64,000 nucleotides of DNA, from the NCBI RefSeq assembly GCF_003576645.1, contig NC_044929.1, positions 4,029,279 to 4,093,278 on the forward strand. The letters are read 5' to 3'. The notes beneath the pieces were generated by a model. It searched no databases and was not told the origin of the DNA. It worked only from the letters and a program-made list of their open reading frames with translations. Below, piece by piece: positions 1 through 12,098 of the stretch; the stretch's first letter is position 1; every line of letters begins with the position of its first letter. This DNA is from Ipomoea triloba. Lineage: Eukaryota; Streptophyta; Magnoliopsida; Solanales; Convolvulaceae. A program made the translations under genes and the position numbers.

Positions 1-915
1 CCAACCACAGCAGAAACAACAATGGCCAAAGGCTTGAACATAGACACAAAGAGAGGCCCTTCCTTCCCAATGCACCATGATATCAAATATAAACGAATTG
101 CAGTAGTGCACCCCTGCATGTATGTATGTATATATCCAACAAATTAAATTTAATTTCCTAATTGGTATAATGTTTTCCATTGGATTTTAAGATAGCATGT
201 ACTTAACATTATATATTCAAACTTGATATACATTTAACATGGTGATACTATCACGCATGTTATTGTCTTATTGATGATATGATGTCAAAAAGTTTCATTA
301 GGATTTATTATAAATACATTAACCTCTTCCATCACTTGATAGTATTCAATCAATTTAAATATTTAATATGTTAGCCTCATAAAAGAAATTGTAATAATAA
401 ATGTTAGCTGGAGATCGGTGAAGGGCCAAATCAAACACCAACAAGGGTTTGGTTGGGAGGAGTGAATTATGGAGAAAAGGAATATAATTTAGTGAGAAAA
501 TAATAAAGTGAGAATCTAAACTACATTATTTAGTAAACATGAGTATAATGATGGGAAATTGAAAGGAAAGAAGTGAATAAAGACTAAAATGCTCTTATAT
601 AATAATCTAAAAACATAACAAGTGTGAATGAATGTTATACCCTTCATTTATGTCCGTTTTTTCCGTTAAATTTTTTTTTTATACATTATGCTATAACAGT
701 TGTACTTTACAATATATTAGACAAGCATACCCCTACCGTTATAACTTCCGTTATCTTTTTCACTATTGTTACCATACACATGCATCCACTATATATTTTC
801 TTATTTTCTTCAATAATAATAATATATATTCAATAATAATAATATATACATATTATATATTGGAGTTATTAGTTATTTTCTAAAATATAAATATAAAATT
901 TATAAAAATATTTTA

Positions 916-958
<43 letters not shown>

Positions 959-3900
959 TACAATAATTTAAATATAAAAATCTAAATAAACTTAAAAATT
1001 TTAATATAAAATATTAATATTGGGCACCTATTTTTTGCGGATCGCGCATAAGAAAAACTAGTATAATAATAAGAATAATGGTAAAATAGTCCTTTACCAT
1101 AGAATTGCATGGTAATTCCATGGTTGGAGGGAATTGCAATTCCACGGAATTCCAAATAACTAGTTGGATGAATGTCAAAATTTGGTGGTATAACTGTATA
1201 AGAAAATATAGTTGTGCCATCACTAATGGTTATAACTTTTGGCATAGTAATAGTGGTCAAGTCTAGTATCAATAAGAAAGTACTAGGGATCAAACCTATG
1301 ACCTTTCACTTAAGAGGACCACAACTATACCACTTGACCACAAGGTCTTTGATTGATAAAGAAGTTTAATTATGTAATATTGAGAGCTTGGATCTTACCG
1401 AAAATAAAACCGCAAATAAAGTAATGTCACGATGGATCTTCCAGGCACTCCAATCTCTCACTGTTAGCAATGAGACTAGTGCAGATTGGATAGTCAGAAA
1501 CAAGCAGTAAAAGCAGCATACTATCATCTTTGCTGGATATACCTTCAGAATGGCAGCCTGATATATACCACACTAATTACAATCAGAAAAATAAATTATT
1601 TGAATCCTGCTGGATTAAATTTACACCATAAATTTCATTCTTTTTTGAGAATCAAATCCAGATTCTCACAAAATTCTTTCTCACAAAGAGAGCTCACTTG
1701 CCACTTGAGTTACGATATTGGTTTCATAAATTTCATTCTAATCCTTCTCTTTCAATACCCATATTTAATTTAGTCAACTTATATATTTGTCCATGAATCA
1801 AATTAACTTTGACCTGGTTGTGTATTTCATCCTCATACATTATAATGGTTGACGGTCTCACACAAGATTTTGTCAATATAAAAAATGTTAGGATCAAATA
1901 CTTACCACTTAGACCAAAAGCTATAGCTAGTAGCAAAGACAGCTTTATTTCCTTATACTATCCTACATTTTTGAGACCTTGGGTGCTGGACATGACCTTT
2001 ACTAACTTTCGCCCAACAATTTCTCAGCCACCAGGTGGTATACTTGGCCTTTACCCTCCCAGCACCAACCAGAAAAGTAGCATGAAATTTAAAATGAAGC
2101 AAGTGTTTTGAAGTCCAGACCTGAAAAGTGTACCAGATTGCAGTGGATAAGGCTAAAATGGCTAGCAAGAATGCTCCAAGAATCCAACTTTGCTGTGTGA
2201 ATAAGAAGAGGAGGGTTGGTAGAGAGGATGGTTTATTGAGAATTGGTGGGCCATTGTAGAAAGTCACCACAAATGCCCCTGCAATGGAAACCAATGTTCC
2301 AATGGTCTTGGCATGGCTGCTTGAACTTCTCCAATTCACAGTTTCCATTCTGAGAATGTACATCAGATCAAAGATGCATTACACACATGACACACCCCTT
2401 AAATATTCACTCTAAATCAGTTCAATTGCTTTTGCAGTAATATATATATAGTGGTTCAAATGAGATCAGGACTTTCCCTGCGGTCGGTGCGGATTGCACC
2501 ATTAGGTATGTATAAATATATCACACAGTGTTTAGAAACACATCATAGTGAAATGCACCACAAAACGCACCACACACCAAAAAAAATGCACCACCTAATG
2601 GTGTATTTCCGAATACTTTATGGTGCATTTATGCGTACCTAATGGTGCGTGACCGCGTACCGCATGGCCGCACGGAAAACACTGTCGCACGAGAATTTGA
2701 CTCTATATTTATAGAATGAAAATGTTTCTTCATCATTTTTATTTTTTTTTAATACTTAATCATGGCATATCGTTGTGTGGAGCTATGTGAACCACGGTCC
2801 AAAACGACGCCATGAATTTTATGAGTTAAAATAATGTACTTTATGCGTTGGAATAATATACTTTATGTGTTAAAATAATATACATCATGTGTTAGAAAAA
2901 TGAAATTTATAGGTTAAAATAATGTATTTTATAAGTTAGAATAATGTAATTTATGAGTTAAAATGATGTACATTATATTTTAGAATATATACATTATAAG
3001 TTATAAAAATGTATCTTGCCGTATCACGTGAAAATTTACACAAAACAACGTTTTTTGTGGACCACAATACCCACAATAACGGATACTTAATAATGGTGTT
3101 GGCCATAGGCCCACAGACAATAAATTCATGGCAAATATTACGGACAGGCCAACACATTATATTTTGCCCAAGTGGTAAATTTTTTTTCCTTAACATGAAG
3201 TACGTATAGAATCCTCCTAATTAATACTCATTCCATTTCATTTTAATATTTTATTTATCTTATATTTTTTTAATTCCATATAAAATAATAAGAATTATTT
3301 TCTCCGTGAATGATAGTAATATAATTGAATTTTTCTCTCAATTAAAAGTTCATTCACTTTTCTCCCTTAATTATTTGATCTCGAATCTTTTTTTTATATC
3401 CAAACTCATTAATTATTCGATGTCGAATCTTTTTTTATACCCAAACTCATTAATCATCTGTAGTAGGCATCCAAAACCATTAAAAAAAAGTGAGATTTGT
3501 GATTCAATGAGTAAAATTTTATTGCAATAAAAGTTATGCAATTTTTGTTATTCAAATAATTTTATTTTTCTTTGCAAAAAAAAGAATTATTATTTACTAT
3601 AAAAAGACATTTTCTTAAATAATATGATCGCTCCATTTGTAGGGTTTTTTCTTTTTGAAAAGTCGCCTAGTACTTAGTGTACAACCAGAACGTTTTTTTT
3701 TTGGTAGGACCACCGAGCCCGTCTACCCCATGGCAATGATTGCCAATAAAATTATAAATTATAATTAATCAACTAAAAGTGAACTTTTATATAATAAAAT
3801 ATATAAAAACAAGAAGAGAACCTTAGTATAAGAGCAAGCACGAACGTAAAGCCTGGCACGAGGTTCAGCATCGCCGTAGCTAGTGTTGGGGAGCCGTATT

Positions 3901-4376
3901 TTGTACCCGCAAATTCACAAATCTGCCCAACGCACCTGAAATGAAATTCATAATAATACTAATAATTATATTTATAAACATAATTATATAGTTATAATTA
4001 TATATATAAATACTAAATTACTAACCCAACTAAAGCGAGCAGGAAGATTTTGCAGAGGACAGCAAAAGTGACCGGAAAGTTGTTTGACCTACCAAAATTA
4101 ATTTACAAAATTTCACAAATGAAAGAAATTTAAGGAAAAAAGAGAAATTAAAGTAAAAACCAGTTGTTAAATCATAATTAATATATACCTGGAGAAGATG
4201 AAAGCAAAAGGGAGAGATATGAGGGTGGCTAGAAGATCGCCATAAAGAGCAAGGATAAAGGAGCTGAGGCCCCTTGACATTGCCATTTTGCTTACTATCA
4301 AATTGGTCACTTGTGATAATATTACAAACACCATTAACACAAAGGGCAACGCTTTCTCCACGCACATGCTCATCAT
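1..4376 (-). CDS. WAT1-related (nodulin MtN21/EamA-type) transporter, 3' end outside window
   Basis: Multi-pass membrane transporter of the plant drug/metabolite family (WAT1/UMAMIT-like); relatives move auxin, amino acids or other metabolites across plasma or vacuolar membranes. The substrate here cannot be told. I read six exons on the minus strand: 4189-4376, 4026-4088, 3822-3935, 2121-2349, 1399-1557 and 113 to the edge. All have AG/GT borders and matching phases. Typical family landmarks are visible: an N-terminal helix (LPFVLMVFVILSQV), a 'GTKYGSPTLATAMLNLVPGFTFVLAL' type block in exon 3, 'KTIGTLVSIAGAFVV' in exon 4, 'VYPAKMIVCCFYCLFLTIQS' in exon 5 and 'GKEGPLFVSMFKPL' in exon 6. About 288 residues are seen; the family is usually 350-400, so the last exon(s) lie left of position 1. 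The start is the ATG at 4376, with a second Met next to it. Introns carry several MITEs and a nested Helitron. No disruption is seen. Confidence 0.88.
437..1150. mobile_element. MITE with TTTGGTT termini, interrupted by a Helitron
   Basis: Left end near 440 (GGGTTTGGTTGGGAGGAG) and right part near 1120-1150 (CCATGGTTGGAGGGAATTG) match the two ends of the uninterrupted copy at 37873-38125. The interior also matches, except for the 456-bp Helitron at 606-1061. Exact ends and target duplication are not clear. It sits in a WAT1 intron. Confidence 0.55.
606..1061 (+). mobile_element. Non-autonomous Helitron inserted into a MITE
   Basis: The 456-bp block begins with TC and ends with CTAG. A small GC-rich hairpin (TGCG/CGCA arms, 1036-1048) lies 13 bases before the end, and the block sits exactly between A and T. 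The same host MITE at 37873-38125 lacks it: there the sequence runs straight through the target (around 38035), so the boundaries are read from an empty site. It has no coding capacity and contains an (ATT)n run at 918-956. It lies in the fifth visible intron of the WAT1 gene. Confidence 0.75.
1290..1357 (-). repeat. tRNA-derived SINE-like fragment
   Basis: On the minus strand it has an A-box-like TGGTCAAGTGG and, about 40 bases on, a B-box-like AGGTTTGATCC. It matches the copy at 5165-5238 in layout. It lies next to WAT1 exon 5. Confidence 0.45.
2440..2712. mobile_element. MITE with long imperfect inverted ends (GCACCATTAGGTA family)
   Basis: Left arm TGCGGATTGCACCATTAGG and right arm (reverse complement) with CACGCACCATTAGGTACG face each other. 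Short GCACCACA/GCACCACC repeats fill the middle and a TA run borders the left side. The same subterminal motifs recur at 16860-17130 and 20630-20690. It lies in a WAT1 intron. Confidence 0.5.
2770..3080. mobile_element. Foldback element, GGTCC-ended family (divergent copy)
   Basis: The ends CGTTGTGTGGAGCTATGTG and CACAATACCCACAATAACG are inverted to each other and enclose GGTCC/GGACC. The interior is a degenerate tandem array of ~20-bp units built on 'TTAAAATAATGTA'. It resembles the elements at 24667-25114, 50941-51184 and 51271-51664. Confidence 0.45.
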
Positions 4377-6430
4377 CTCTCTCTATCTCTGTAATAAGTG
4401 AGAGAGCCACTCTTACCCTTTGAGATGATGGCCTGGTATGTGTTGTATGTACTAGGTATAGTAAGAGAATAATATAAGTCTCAATCTATATATATATATA
4501 TATGCACCTGGGATTCAACCAATCAGATTTGTCCATTTTTTGGCCCAAATAAAACTAGTTGTTTTGGATATTTTGTTTTTTTTTTTCTTTAAATGCTTGA
4601 CAGCTAAGGTTCTTTTGTCACAAGTAATTAAACTACGTCGTTTTGGATACTTTGTTTTGTTTTTTTTTTTTTCTTGAAATGCTTGACATCTAATGTTCTT
4701 TTGGCACAAGTAATTAAAACTACATCATTTTATTTATCCAGAGAATATTGTTTCAATTGAATTCAAATTTGAAATTGAATTTTGGGGGGAAGTACCAAAA
4801 AATACTACATGTCATGTGGTAAAATCTCACATTCACATTTAAGCACAAGGGAAGGATCAAGAAACAAAAGGTAATATCATTATTTTCCATTTTAATATTA
4901 AGCACAAGTTAATTGGATAAATATTTATTTGTGTTTTTTGTTGGGTAGGAGAGTGGAGGGGTAGACGGGTGACGGGAAACAAAGCTTGATATGGAGAAAC
5001 CCTTTTTTTTTATAAGGTTTTAGCATTATACCAAGCAACCTGTACCAACCCTTGCATTACCAAGGGTTCTCATTGCCATTGACACTTGAAATCATCAAAC
5101 CCAAACCAAAGTAAGTTAGGGTTCTCATTGCCATTAACACTTGAAATCATAAAATAAATAGAACTAGCTTTCGAACCTGTAACCTCTCATTTGGAAGAGC
5201 CACAGCTATGCCGCTTGACTACAATATCTTTGGCATTGAAATCTGTAATCATCAAATCAGAGTATGATCATAATAATAGCAATAAGACTCAAACTCAAGT
5301 AAGTTAGTAAGTACACTTTTAAAAGATATTATTGACAACAGAAAATTAATATATAAATCCAAACTAAATTTAAAATAGAGCTTAGAAATTAGAACATATT
5401 TATAAAAATTAATAAACATAGTTGAAATATATGTTAGAAATTCATCTCTGTAACATTTAAGGAATTTAAATTTTGATTGCACTATAACTATCAGTCATTA
5501 TTTACATTCCCGTCTAATAAGATCTATATATTAACATGGCATATAAAACAAAAATCTATGTTTGAATATAGAGCTATCACATATATAATACCTTCATATA
5601 TGAAATAAGAATTAGAAATAATATAATGCATCAAAATAGTCATTAGTTTATAATGGATATGTAATAATATAAGTTTGACCACATTTTGATTATTCTTTCA
5701 TTGTAACTGTTTTTATTTCATAAAGTAAAAGCATGACAATCTAATTGTATGTTCTAAACGAGCAAAGTATTCAAATCATATATAGTAATGTAGTTGCATA
5801 TTTAATATATATTCCTTAATTTTTATTGTCAAGTTGAATGATCAGTTTATATTTTATTATTCAAAAAATTAGATTTCTTTAGAGTTCATACAAGTTTATA
5901 TAATCAAAGCACAAATTACATAATATTTAAATTCTAAAGTGTTGAATTTATTATTAAGAATTAGGTATTAATTTCCATTTTGGAGAATATATATACACAC
6001 ACACACAAAAACAAACAAATCCACTGATAATTCTCTAAAGCTATTATATATTTATATGTCCATATATCATTTGCATCAGACAACATATTTTCATCAATTA
6101 CATACACTATACAGAGAACCACACATCTTACCAGGTTTTATGCAAGAGCCAATTCAACAGCACAATCTTTTCATCTCGAGACTTCTTTGTCAAGTTGGAT
6201 AAAAATGATAAGGGGATTACAAAACTTTACAATGGATCTCTGGTGAAATTAACTATTTTAAATGCAAAGTTCCCAGTTCAATTCTCAATGAGAACGGCCT
6301 ATTAGCTTTCTTAGGTCAAGGCTTGTTTAGCTCATTGTAATCTTTTATCAACTAGAGTTAGAAAGTGAAATTTATCTCGTACATATACCCTCAAATAGTA
6401 ACTACAGATATCCTTCGTCATCCAAAAACC
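4377..6430. other. AT-rich intergenic region, no gene seen
   Basis: It contains a short direct repeat (two copies of 'TAGGGTTCTCATTGCCATT' near 5060 and 5117), a duplicated ~110-bp block around 4550-4640 and 4625-4725 ('TTTTGGATA..TTTG..TGCTTGACA'), and a tRNA-like fragment at 5165-5238. The remainder is AT-rich sequence without a supportable ORF. Confidence 0.6.
5165..5238 (-). repeat. tRNA-derived SINE-like fragment
   Basis: On the minus strand TAGTCAAGCGGCATAGC resembles a tRNA A box and AGGTTCGAAAGC a B box, about 45 bases apart. Length and spacing suit a SINE head. No 3' tail is recognised. Confidence 0.5.
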
Positions 6431-6640
6431 TGCTAGGACGACACAGCCTCAACATCAGGTTTAGTTGATCTGTCGACATTTACATTTATGATTTATGATA
6501 AAGCCTCAACATCAGGTTTAGTTGATCTGTTGACATTTGCATTTATGATTTATGATTATTAATGGAAAACAGTCTCAACATCAGGTTTAGTATAGTTGAT
6601 CTGTCGACATTCACGGTAATTATGATTACTTGGTTTTATG
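6430..6640 (+). repeat. Three-copy short tandem repeat (~50 bp units)
   Basis: Units starting 'GCCTCAACATCAGGTTTAG' (or TCTCAACATC) at about 6446, 6502 and 6570 continue into TTGATCTGTCGACATT and TATGATTTATGAT. The same sequence occurs singly at about 11798, 20875 and 24227, always within 3 kb of a PGG gene copy. It therefore looks like flanking DNA carried along with that gene family. Confidence 0.6.
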
Positions 6641-7333
6641 ACTTGGTAATTAACGACAAGTCAACATTACCCTTAAAAAAATATATAGAAAATATATGGA
6701 GACAATATATGTATTTTGTATTGATGAATATTGCTTGTGAATAGTGGAAATTACTTCCTTTCTTCTAATGTACGGGGTGTCTATTTATACATATTATGGG
6801 CCTATAGCCCTACAAGGAAAAAAATCCTAGGCTGAGCCATTGTTAGATTAGGAATAATAAACTTTAAGGTGCGTTTGGTTTGCACATGGGAATCGAAATC
6901 AGAATGGAAATTAATGCAAATACTTGGTAATGGTATGAGTTGTAGTGAAAGTATTTTGCACTAATTTAGTCAGCATCAACTATATAGTGAATTTATCCAA
7001 TTTAGTCATCGATTATAATATATTTTCTCGATTTAGTCTTTTTTGGGTGTAGCCCAGTGTTTCCACTAATTTAGTGTTTTCTCGATTTAGTCTTTTATTC
7101 TAACAACAGAGAACTCAATTAGGTAAAATCAAAAAAAAAACTAATGACTAAATTTGGTATTAAGTATTAACTCTAATAATAATATAACATTGACCCCCGA
7201 AAAAACTCTCCTGGGTTTTTGCATTTCCTTAAAAAATGTCAACATAGAAATCATAGAATAGAACAAAAAATACAATATTAATCTTCATATCGATCTAACA
7301 GGAGCTAGATTAAGGGATCACATACATGCAGTA
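6640..7333. other. Intergenic, with start of PGG duplication unit
   Basis: 6867-6960 is the left half of the MITE seen whole at 24255-24555. From about 6985 the sequence is paralogous to 9660 onward (shared 'TTTCTCGATTTAGTCTTTTT'), which marks the left edge of the duplicated PGG block. No gene. Confidence 0.55.
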
Positions 7334-7865
7334 CTAATTTTCTAACACACCCTCCGTCTTCCTGATTCTCTTGAACAGATTAGGGAGAAACCTAGCTAGA
7401 AATGGCACAAGACAAGAGATTGCCAGAGCTATCTTAGTTCCTCGGACCGGCCTCGTATTGGCTAAAGACCATCCATACCCAAACATCATACAAGCCATCG
7501 AAATTCTCAGCTCTCTCTGGAACGGCATGTTCCTCGTGAGATATTCAATCATCGTCATCGCCGCCGAAAGGCTGAGAGTATTGGCCACCAAGAAAACATT
7601 CAGCGACGACGCGGAAACTTGTTGAGCATTCTGAACTATGTAGCTTGGGGGATTGATTCCTGCTTCAAATGTGACTTGCACGTACTAAAAGCGCTGCGAC
7701 TACTAGTAGCGCATCACGCGCCTCACTCGCGGTGTCCCTCCAGTACTTGAACTGAAAGTAGTCGATCCAGTTTCCCGGCTTCGTTTCCGGGAGTGGGTTT
7801 CTTGTCGTATCTCCATCGCTAATAACGTTACCCAAGTTTCCCATCTCCACCGATGTTGTCTTCAT
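7334..7865 (-). pseudogene. PGG-domain membrane protein, frameshifted copy
   Basis: Copy A of the PGG family. The N-terminal part (7865 to about 7680) reads 'SVEMGN...WIDYFQFKYWRD' and 'RDALLVVAALLV'. The rest (7681-7334) continues in another frame with GINPPSYI, SSLNVFLVANTLSLSAAMTMIEYL and 'FGYGWSLANTRPV'. Where intact copies read GACTTGGACTAAG, here GACTTGCACGTACTAA is read, a net gain of four bases near 7677-7683 that breaks the frame. Relatives are the C-terminal four-helix domain found in plant ankyrin proteins (ACD6/ITN1 type), but no ankyrin repeats are present. Probably non-functional, unless the shift is a sequencing error. Confidence 0.8.
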
Positions 7866-8099
7866 TTGGGATGTTCAGAACATTCCTAGAATTGAATTCA
7901 TATATAAATGGGTGTTATCGTGGGCTATACAAGGGGGATTTGATAATTGGAATAGGTTTTAGTCTATCTTTGATTGTATCGATGCCGTCTTCGTTTCTGA
8001 TGTTAAAAACATTCATATAATCCATATATAAATAGACAGATAATATATACTAATGATAGTGGGTTGGAAATTTTAGCATATTAGTGACTATTGTGTATT

Positions 8100-8277
8100 A
8101 CAAATATATGTGGAGTAGGCTTTCAATTTGGATGGGAACAAAGTGAATTCGGATTTTTCGGAATGATTTATGTCGAAAGACTCCATTAAAATTGAAGTTT
8201 CTTGTTTTAATTTATTCTACAAAATTACATTTAGGATTTGGTTGATCTTCCTTCGGGTATAGTAAACCCTTAGGATC
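8100..8277. other. Fragment shared with the ThrRS intron around 26960
   Basis: 'CAAATATATGTG..GT' followed by 'AAAGTGAATTCGGAT' appears here and at about 26970-27030. It is likely an old retroelement (LTR or leader) scrap; no gene. Confidence 0.35.
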
Positions 8278-8920
8278 CAAATGGTTTTTTAGATGGAAGA
8301 TGAAATTGGATGGTTTCATCGAGAAGTGGTTACAGGCAACGTGAGAGCCTTCTACTTCAACGCTTATTATCCCTTAACAACAATAAACTCCATTCAGATG
8401 ATACATGTCATAGCCGTGTTTTGGAACTTGAAAATTCACGAAATTGATGTATAAATCGCTTTCTTAAATGGTGAGTTAGATGAAGAAATCTAAATGGAAC
8501 AACCTGAAGGATTTATTGTTTTGGGCCAAGAAAAGAAAGTGTGTAAATTGGTTAAGTCCTTATATGGTTTGAAACAAACGCCTAAGCAATGGAATGAGAA
8601 ATTTGACCATGTGATGTTAACTAATGGATTTAAAATAAACAGGAGTGACAAGTGTGTCTACATTAAGGAAATAGTAGAAGGTTATGACATTCTTTATTTA
8701 TATGTTGATACACTCATTGTTGGTAGTAATAATGATTCATGATCAAATCTACCAAAAATATGTTAAATTCGAGATTTGACCTGGAAGACATGTGATGGCG
8801 AATTTAATCCTCGAGATTAAAATTATTAGAAGATAGTATGGTCTTTTTTTAAACCAAACTTAATATACTGATAAAATTCTTGCCAAATTTAAAATAATCA
8901 ATTGGATGGCTAACAATAAT
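8278..8920 (+). pseudogene. Decayed Ty1/Copia reverse transcriptase fragment
   Basis: Readable pieces follow the Copia RT order: an 'INSIQMIH' stretch, 'KIHEIDV*IAFLNGELDEEI' with an in-frame stop, 'MEQPEGF', 'CKLVKSLYGLKQTPKQW', and 'LYLYVDTLIVGSN' where the family has YVDD. The catalytic second Asp is lost and stops interrupt the frame, so it is dead. The longest open piece is 8494-8742. It sits between the two duplicated PGG blocks. No LTRs or target duplication are recognised. Confidence 0.82.
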
Positions 8921-9660
8921 GTACATCTATCCAAAAATCATAGAGTGTATTTCTCATTAGAATTATTGGCAGTTTATGTAATAATAATGTAATAATTATA
9001 CACCTTTCAATCATTGAAAAGTTTCAAATGAAGGCCCAATACAAAAAATGCTTCAATGCATATATCAACTTTATGAGAAATAGCTTAATAATGCAAAAAA
9101 CGATATCATCAAAATCTCAAGATATATGTTCATTTGCAAATTAAATTCTCACACAAGTTAAATCAATAATACTATGCACTCAATTCGATTATATGCATAA
9201 TAATAATCTTAAATTAAAAGTATGAATAAATAAATCTAAATATTCATACTCAACCATCATGGGCATCAAAAATCAAAATAATAAAGAGAATAAGGTTACA
9301 ACACGTGAATTCGTCTAATAATGATATAATCATTTTTATCGTAACTGAATAAAATTCAATAATAATAATAGAGATTCTAGAAATATGATTCTCATATCAT
9401 AATCAAGATTATTATGGCAAGACAAAATGCAATTTCTAATTGCCATAAAGAATGCCATTTTTTTTTTCAAAAATCATGATACAAAATCACATTCCATAAT
9501 CAAAATTTTTTATCAAATTATGGCAAAAATTATAAAAGGGAAAATTGTAATTTTTGTCACTCCATAATATGTCAATTATCAATGTCAACCTGAATTATTA
9601 AAAGCGGTACATATATTGCCCCTCTCTGACAGGAGGGCAATATTTACACCACGGGGGTGT
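8921..9660. other. AT-rich spacer, nothing recognised
   Basis: No ORF of substance, no tRNA and no clear inverted repeat were seen. It separates the Copia relic from the second PGG duplication block. Confidence 0.5.
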
Positions 9661-10540
9661 GTCCAATTTATTCATCGACTATAGTGTTTTTTCTCGATTT
9701 AGTCTTTTTTTGGGTGTAGCACCGTGTTTCCACTAATGAAGTATTTTTTTCGATCTAGTCTTTGATTCTAACAACAGAGAACTTAGTTAGGTAAAATCAT
9801 CAATATCCAGGACCCAATTAAACACACACACACGAAAAACTATCACTAAATTTGGTATTAACTCTAATAATAATATAACATGGACTAAAAAAACTCTCCT
9901 GGGTTTTTGCATTTCCTTAAAAAAATGTCTACATAGAAATCATAGAATAGAACAACAAATACAATACTAATCTTCATATCAATCTAACAGGAGCTAGATT
10001 AAGGGATCACATGCATGCATAGTACTAATTTTCTAACACACCCTCCGTCTTCCTGATTCTCTTGAACACGTCAGGGAGAAACCTAGCAAGAAATGGCACA
10101 AGACAAGAGATTGCCAGCGCTATCTTAGTTCCTCGGACCAGCCTCGTATGGGCTAAAGACCATCCATACCCAAACATTATTCAAGCCAGGGAAATTCTCA
10201 GCTCTCTCTGGAACGGCATGTTCCTCGTGAGATATTCAATCATCGTCATCGCCGAAGAAAGGCTGAGAGTATTGGCCACCAAGAAAACATTCAGCGACGA
10301 CGCGGAAACTTGTTGAGCATTCTGAACTATGTAGCTTGGGGGATTGATTCCTGCTTCAAATGTGACTTGGACTATGAGCGCTGCGACCACCAGTAGCGCA
10401 TCACGCGCCTCACTTGCGGTGTCCCTCCAGTACTGAAAGTAGTCGATCCAGTTTTCCGGCTTCATATAATCCATATATAAATAGACAGATATATAATACT
10501 AATGATGGGTTGGAAATTTTAGCATATTAAGTAATGAAGT
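9660..10540 (-). pseudogene. PGG-domain protein copy B, start deleted and internal stop
   Basis: Duplicate of 6985-8100. The readable part (10474-10181) has WIDYFQYWRDTASEARD, LLVVAALIVQVTFEAGINPPSYI and the second helix. A TGA then replaces the codon after 'RISLA'; the remaining helices (FGYGWS.., to about 10040) follow in frame. At the 5' end the sequence jumps from 'CGGCTTC' (10463) to the flank 'ATATAATCCATATATAAATAG', which in copy A lies some 200 bp further away, so the N-terminus and start codon were deleted. Clearly a pseudogene. Confidence 0.82.
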
Positions 10541-11357
10541 TTGAACAGTGGAAGAGAAAGAAAACTTAAAATAGTAGATTATCTCACGGATATTAATACA
10601 AGAGATGAAACAACCATGCATATGCATGCCCAGACTTCTAGCTAACTAACCGGGAACAAATAACAGCCAAAATAAATTAAATAAAATTAAAACATAACAA
10701 CCAAAGAAAATGTCAACTAATACTACTTCAACAAATTTTAAAAATAATATTTTAAAATAATTTTAAATAAAATAATTAATTAAAATTAAAAATAAAAAAA
10801 ACAGTTCCAAACTGGAGATGAATTTTTAATTTTAATTAATTATTTTATTTAAAATTATTTTTAAAATTAGTAATTATCACATCAGGTAAAACAGGTCATT
10901 TTGGATTAAATTGCATGAATTTGTATAGTTCAGGGACCCAATTGCATTATTTTTGAGTTCGATGGCCTAATTGTATATTTGTGTGTAATTCAATAGCCTA
11001 TTTGACCCTTATTCTTTTACATAATGACATTTTTCAATTTCCTAAATGCAATACTTTTTCATGCATCCATTAAAAGTATTATATAAATAACATAAGATTT
11101 CATTAGATAAACGATGAACTCAGAAAACTCACCTACTTTCATTAGATAAACGATGATAAATATATATTTTTTTAAAAACTGTAACGAAAAGTGATACCAT
11201 AAAAAGAGGATAATTGCCGTGTGTAAACTATCGAAAAATTTCAGTTAATTGACCGAACCGAAAAATTTCGATTAACCGTAACCGAATCGATAATGGTTAA
11301 AAAAATCTTAAAATTTTAGTTCACGGTTAATTCGGTTCAAAACGGTAGGTTAACTGA

Positions 11358-11417
<60 letters not shown>

Positions 11418-12098
11418 ATATAAATACTAAATACTAATTGTTATGAATTTATTAGGATATGTATTTTATTTTAATTGAATTTATTATTTTAGGTGTTATT
11501 TTTAGGATTTTAAATTTTAGTTTTTAAAAGTTCGGTGCGGTTAACCAACTAATTAACCCAAAACAATTTCAATTTAGTTAATTCGATAGCACAAATTTCG
11601 GTTCAGTTAACGATTAAAACTTTAAAATTTTCAGTTAAATCGGTTCGGTTAACCGAATGATGACCCCTAATAATACACATATTTACAACATCAAATTGAC
11701 ATTTTCCCATTGATTTGTTTAAATTCCTAAGCTCCAATCCAACCCACCCATAAAAATATCAAATATGTACTAATTCCAACAGCGACTGCTAGGACGACCA
11801 CAGCCTCAACATCAGGTTTAGTTCATCTGTCCACATTTACATTTATGATTTAGGCAAGATAGGAATAATAAATTATATATTCTCAATAATACTGTGAGAA
11901 GAAAAAAGAATTTTAGTGTGCCTAAAATACAAAGTACTAAAATTATGATACAATTTAGAGCAAGTAAAATTGACTGTTACTAATAATAAATATATATTAT
12001 AATACTAGCTTATTAACTGAAATTGGTGATACTTCTACAAAGTTTTTTTTACCTACAATAAAACTAGATCCAGTCTCATGGACAAGAATTAGACGATT
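10541..12098. other. Intergenic with a MITE-type insertion and (TA)n
   Basis: 10740-10870 forms an AT-rich imperfect hairpin built on 'AATTAATTAAAATTAAA'. 11217-11668 is an insertion (listed separately). 11669-11850 matches 20760-20945, part of the PGG-flanking repeat. No gene. Confidence 0.5.
11217..11668. mobile_element. AACCG-rich inverted-end element, (TA)n inside
   Basis: The sequence around is paralogous to 20700-20945, which runs 'GAGGATAATTGCCATAATACACAT' without interruption. Here about 450 bp intervene after ATAATTGCC. The insert has ends rich in TTAACCGAA/TTCGGTTAA in opposite orientation and a (TA)n run at 11361-11410. The target duplication is not clear. Confidence 0.6.

Noticed and set aside
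4515..4709. 64-codon lysine-rich minus-strand ORF with two similar halves
   Set aside because: It arises from a duplicated AT-rich block with poly-T runs; no protein features.
7371..7625. Plus-strand ORFs opposite the PGG copies (also 10062-10316, 12424-12627, 23493-23732)
   Set aside because: Conserved only because the minus-strand PGG frame is conserved; antisense shadows.
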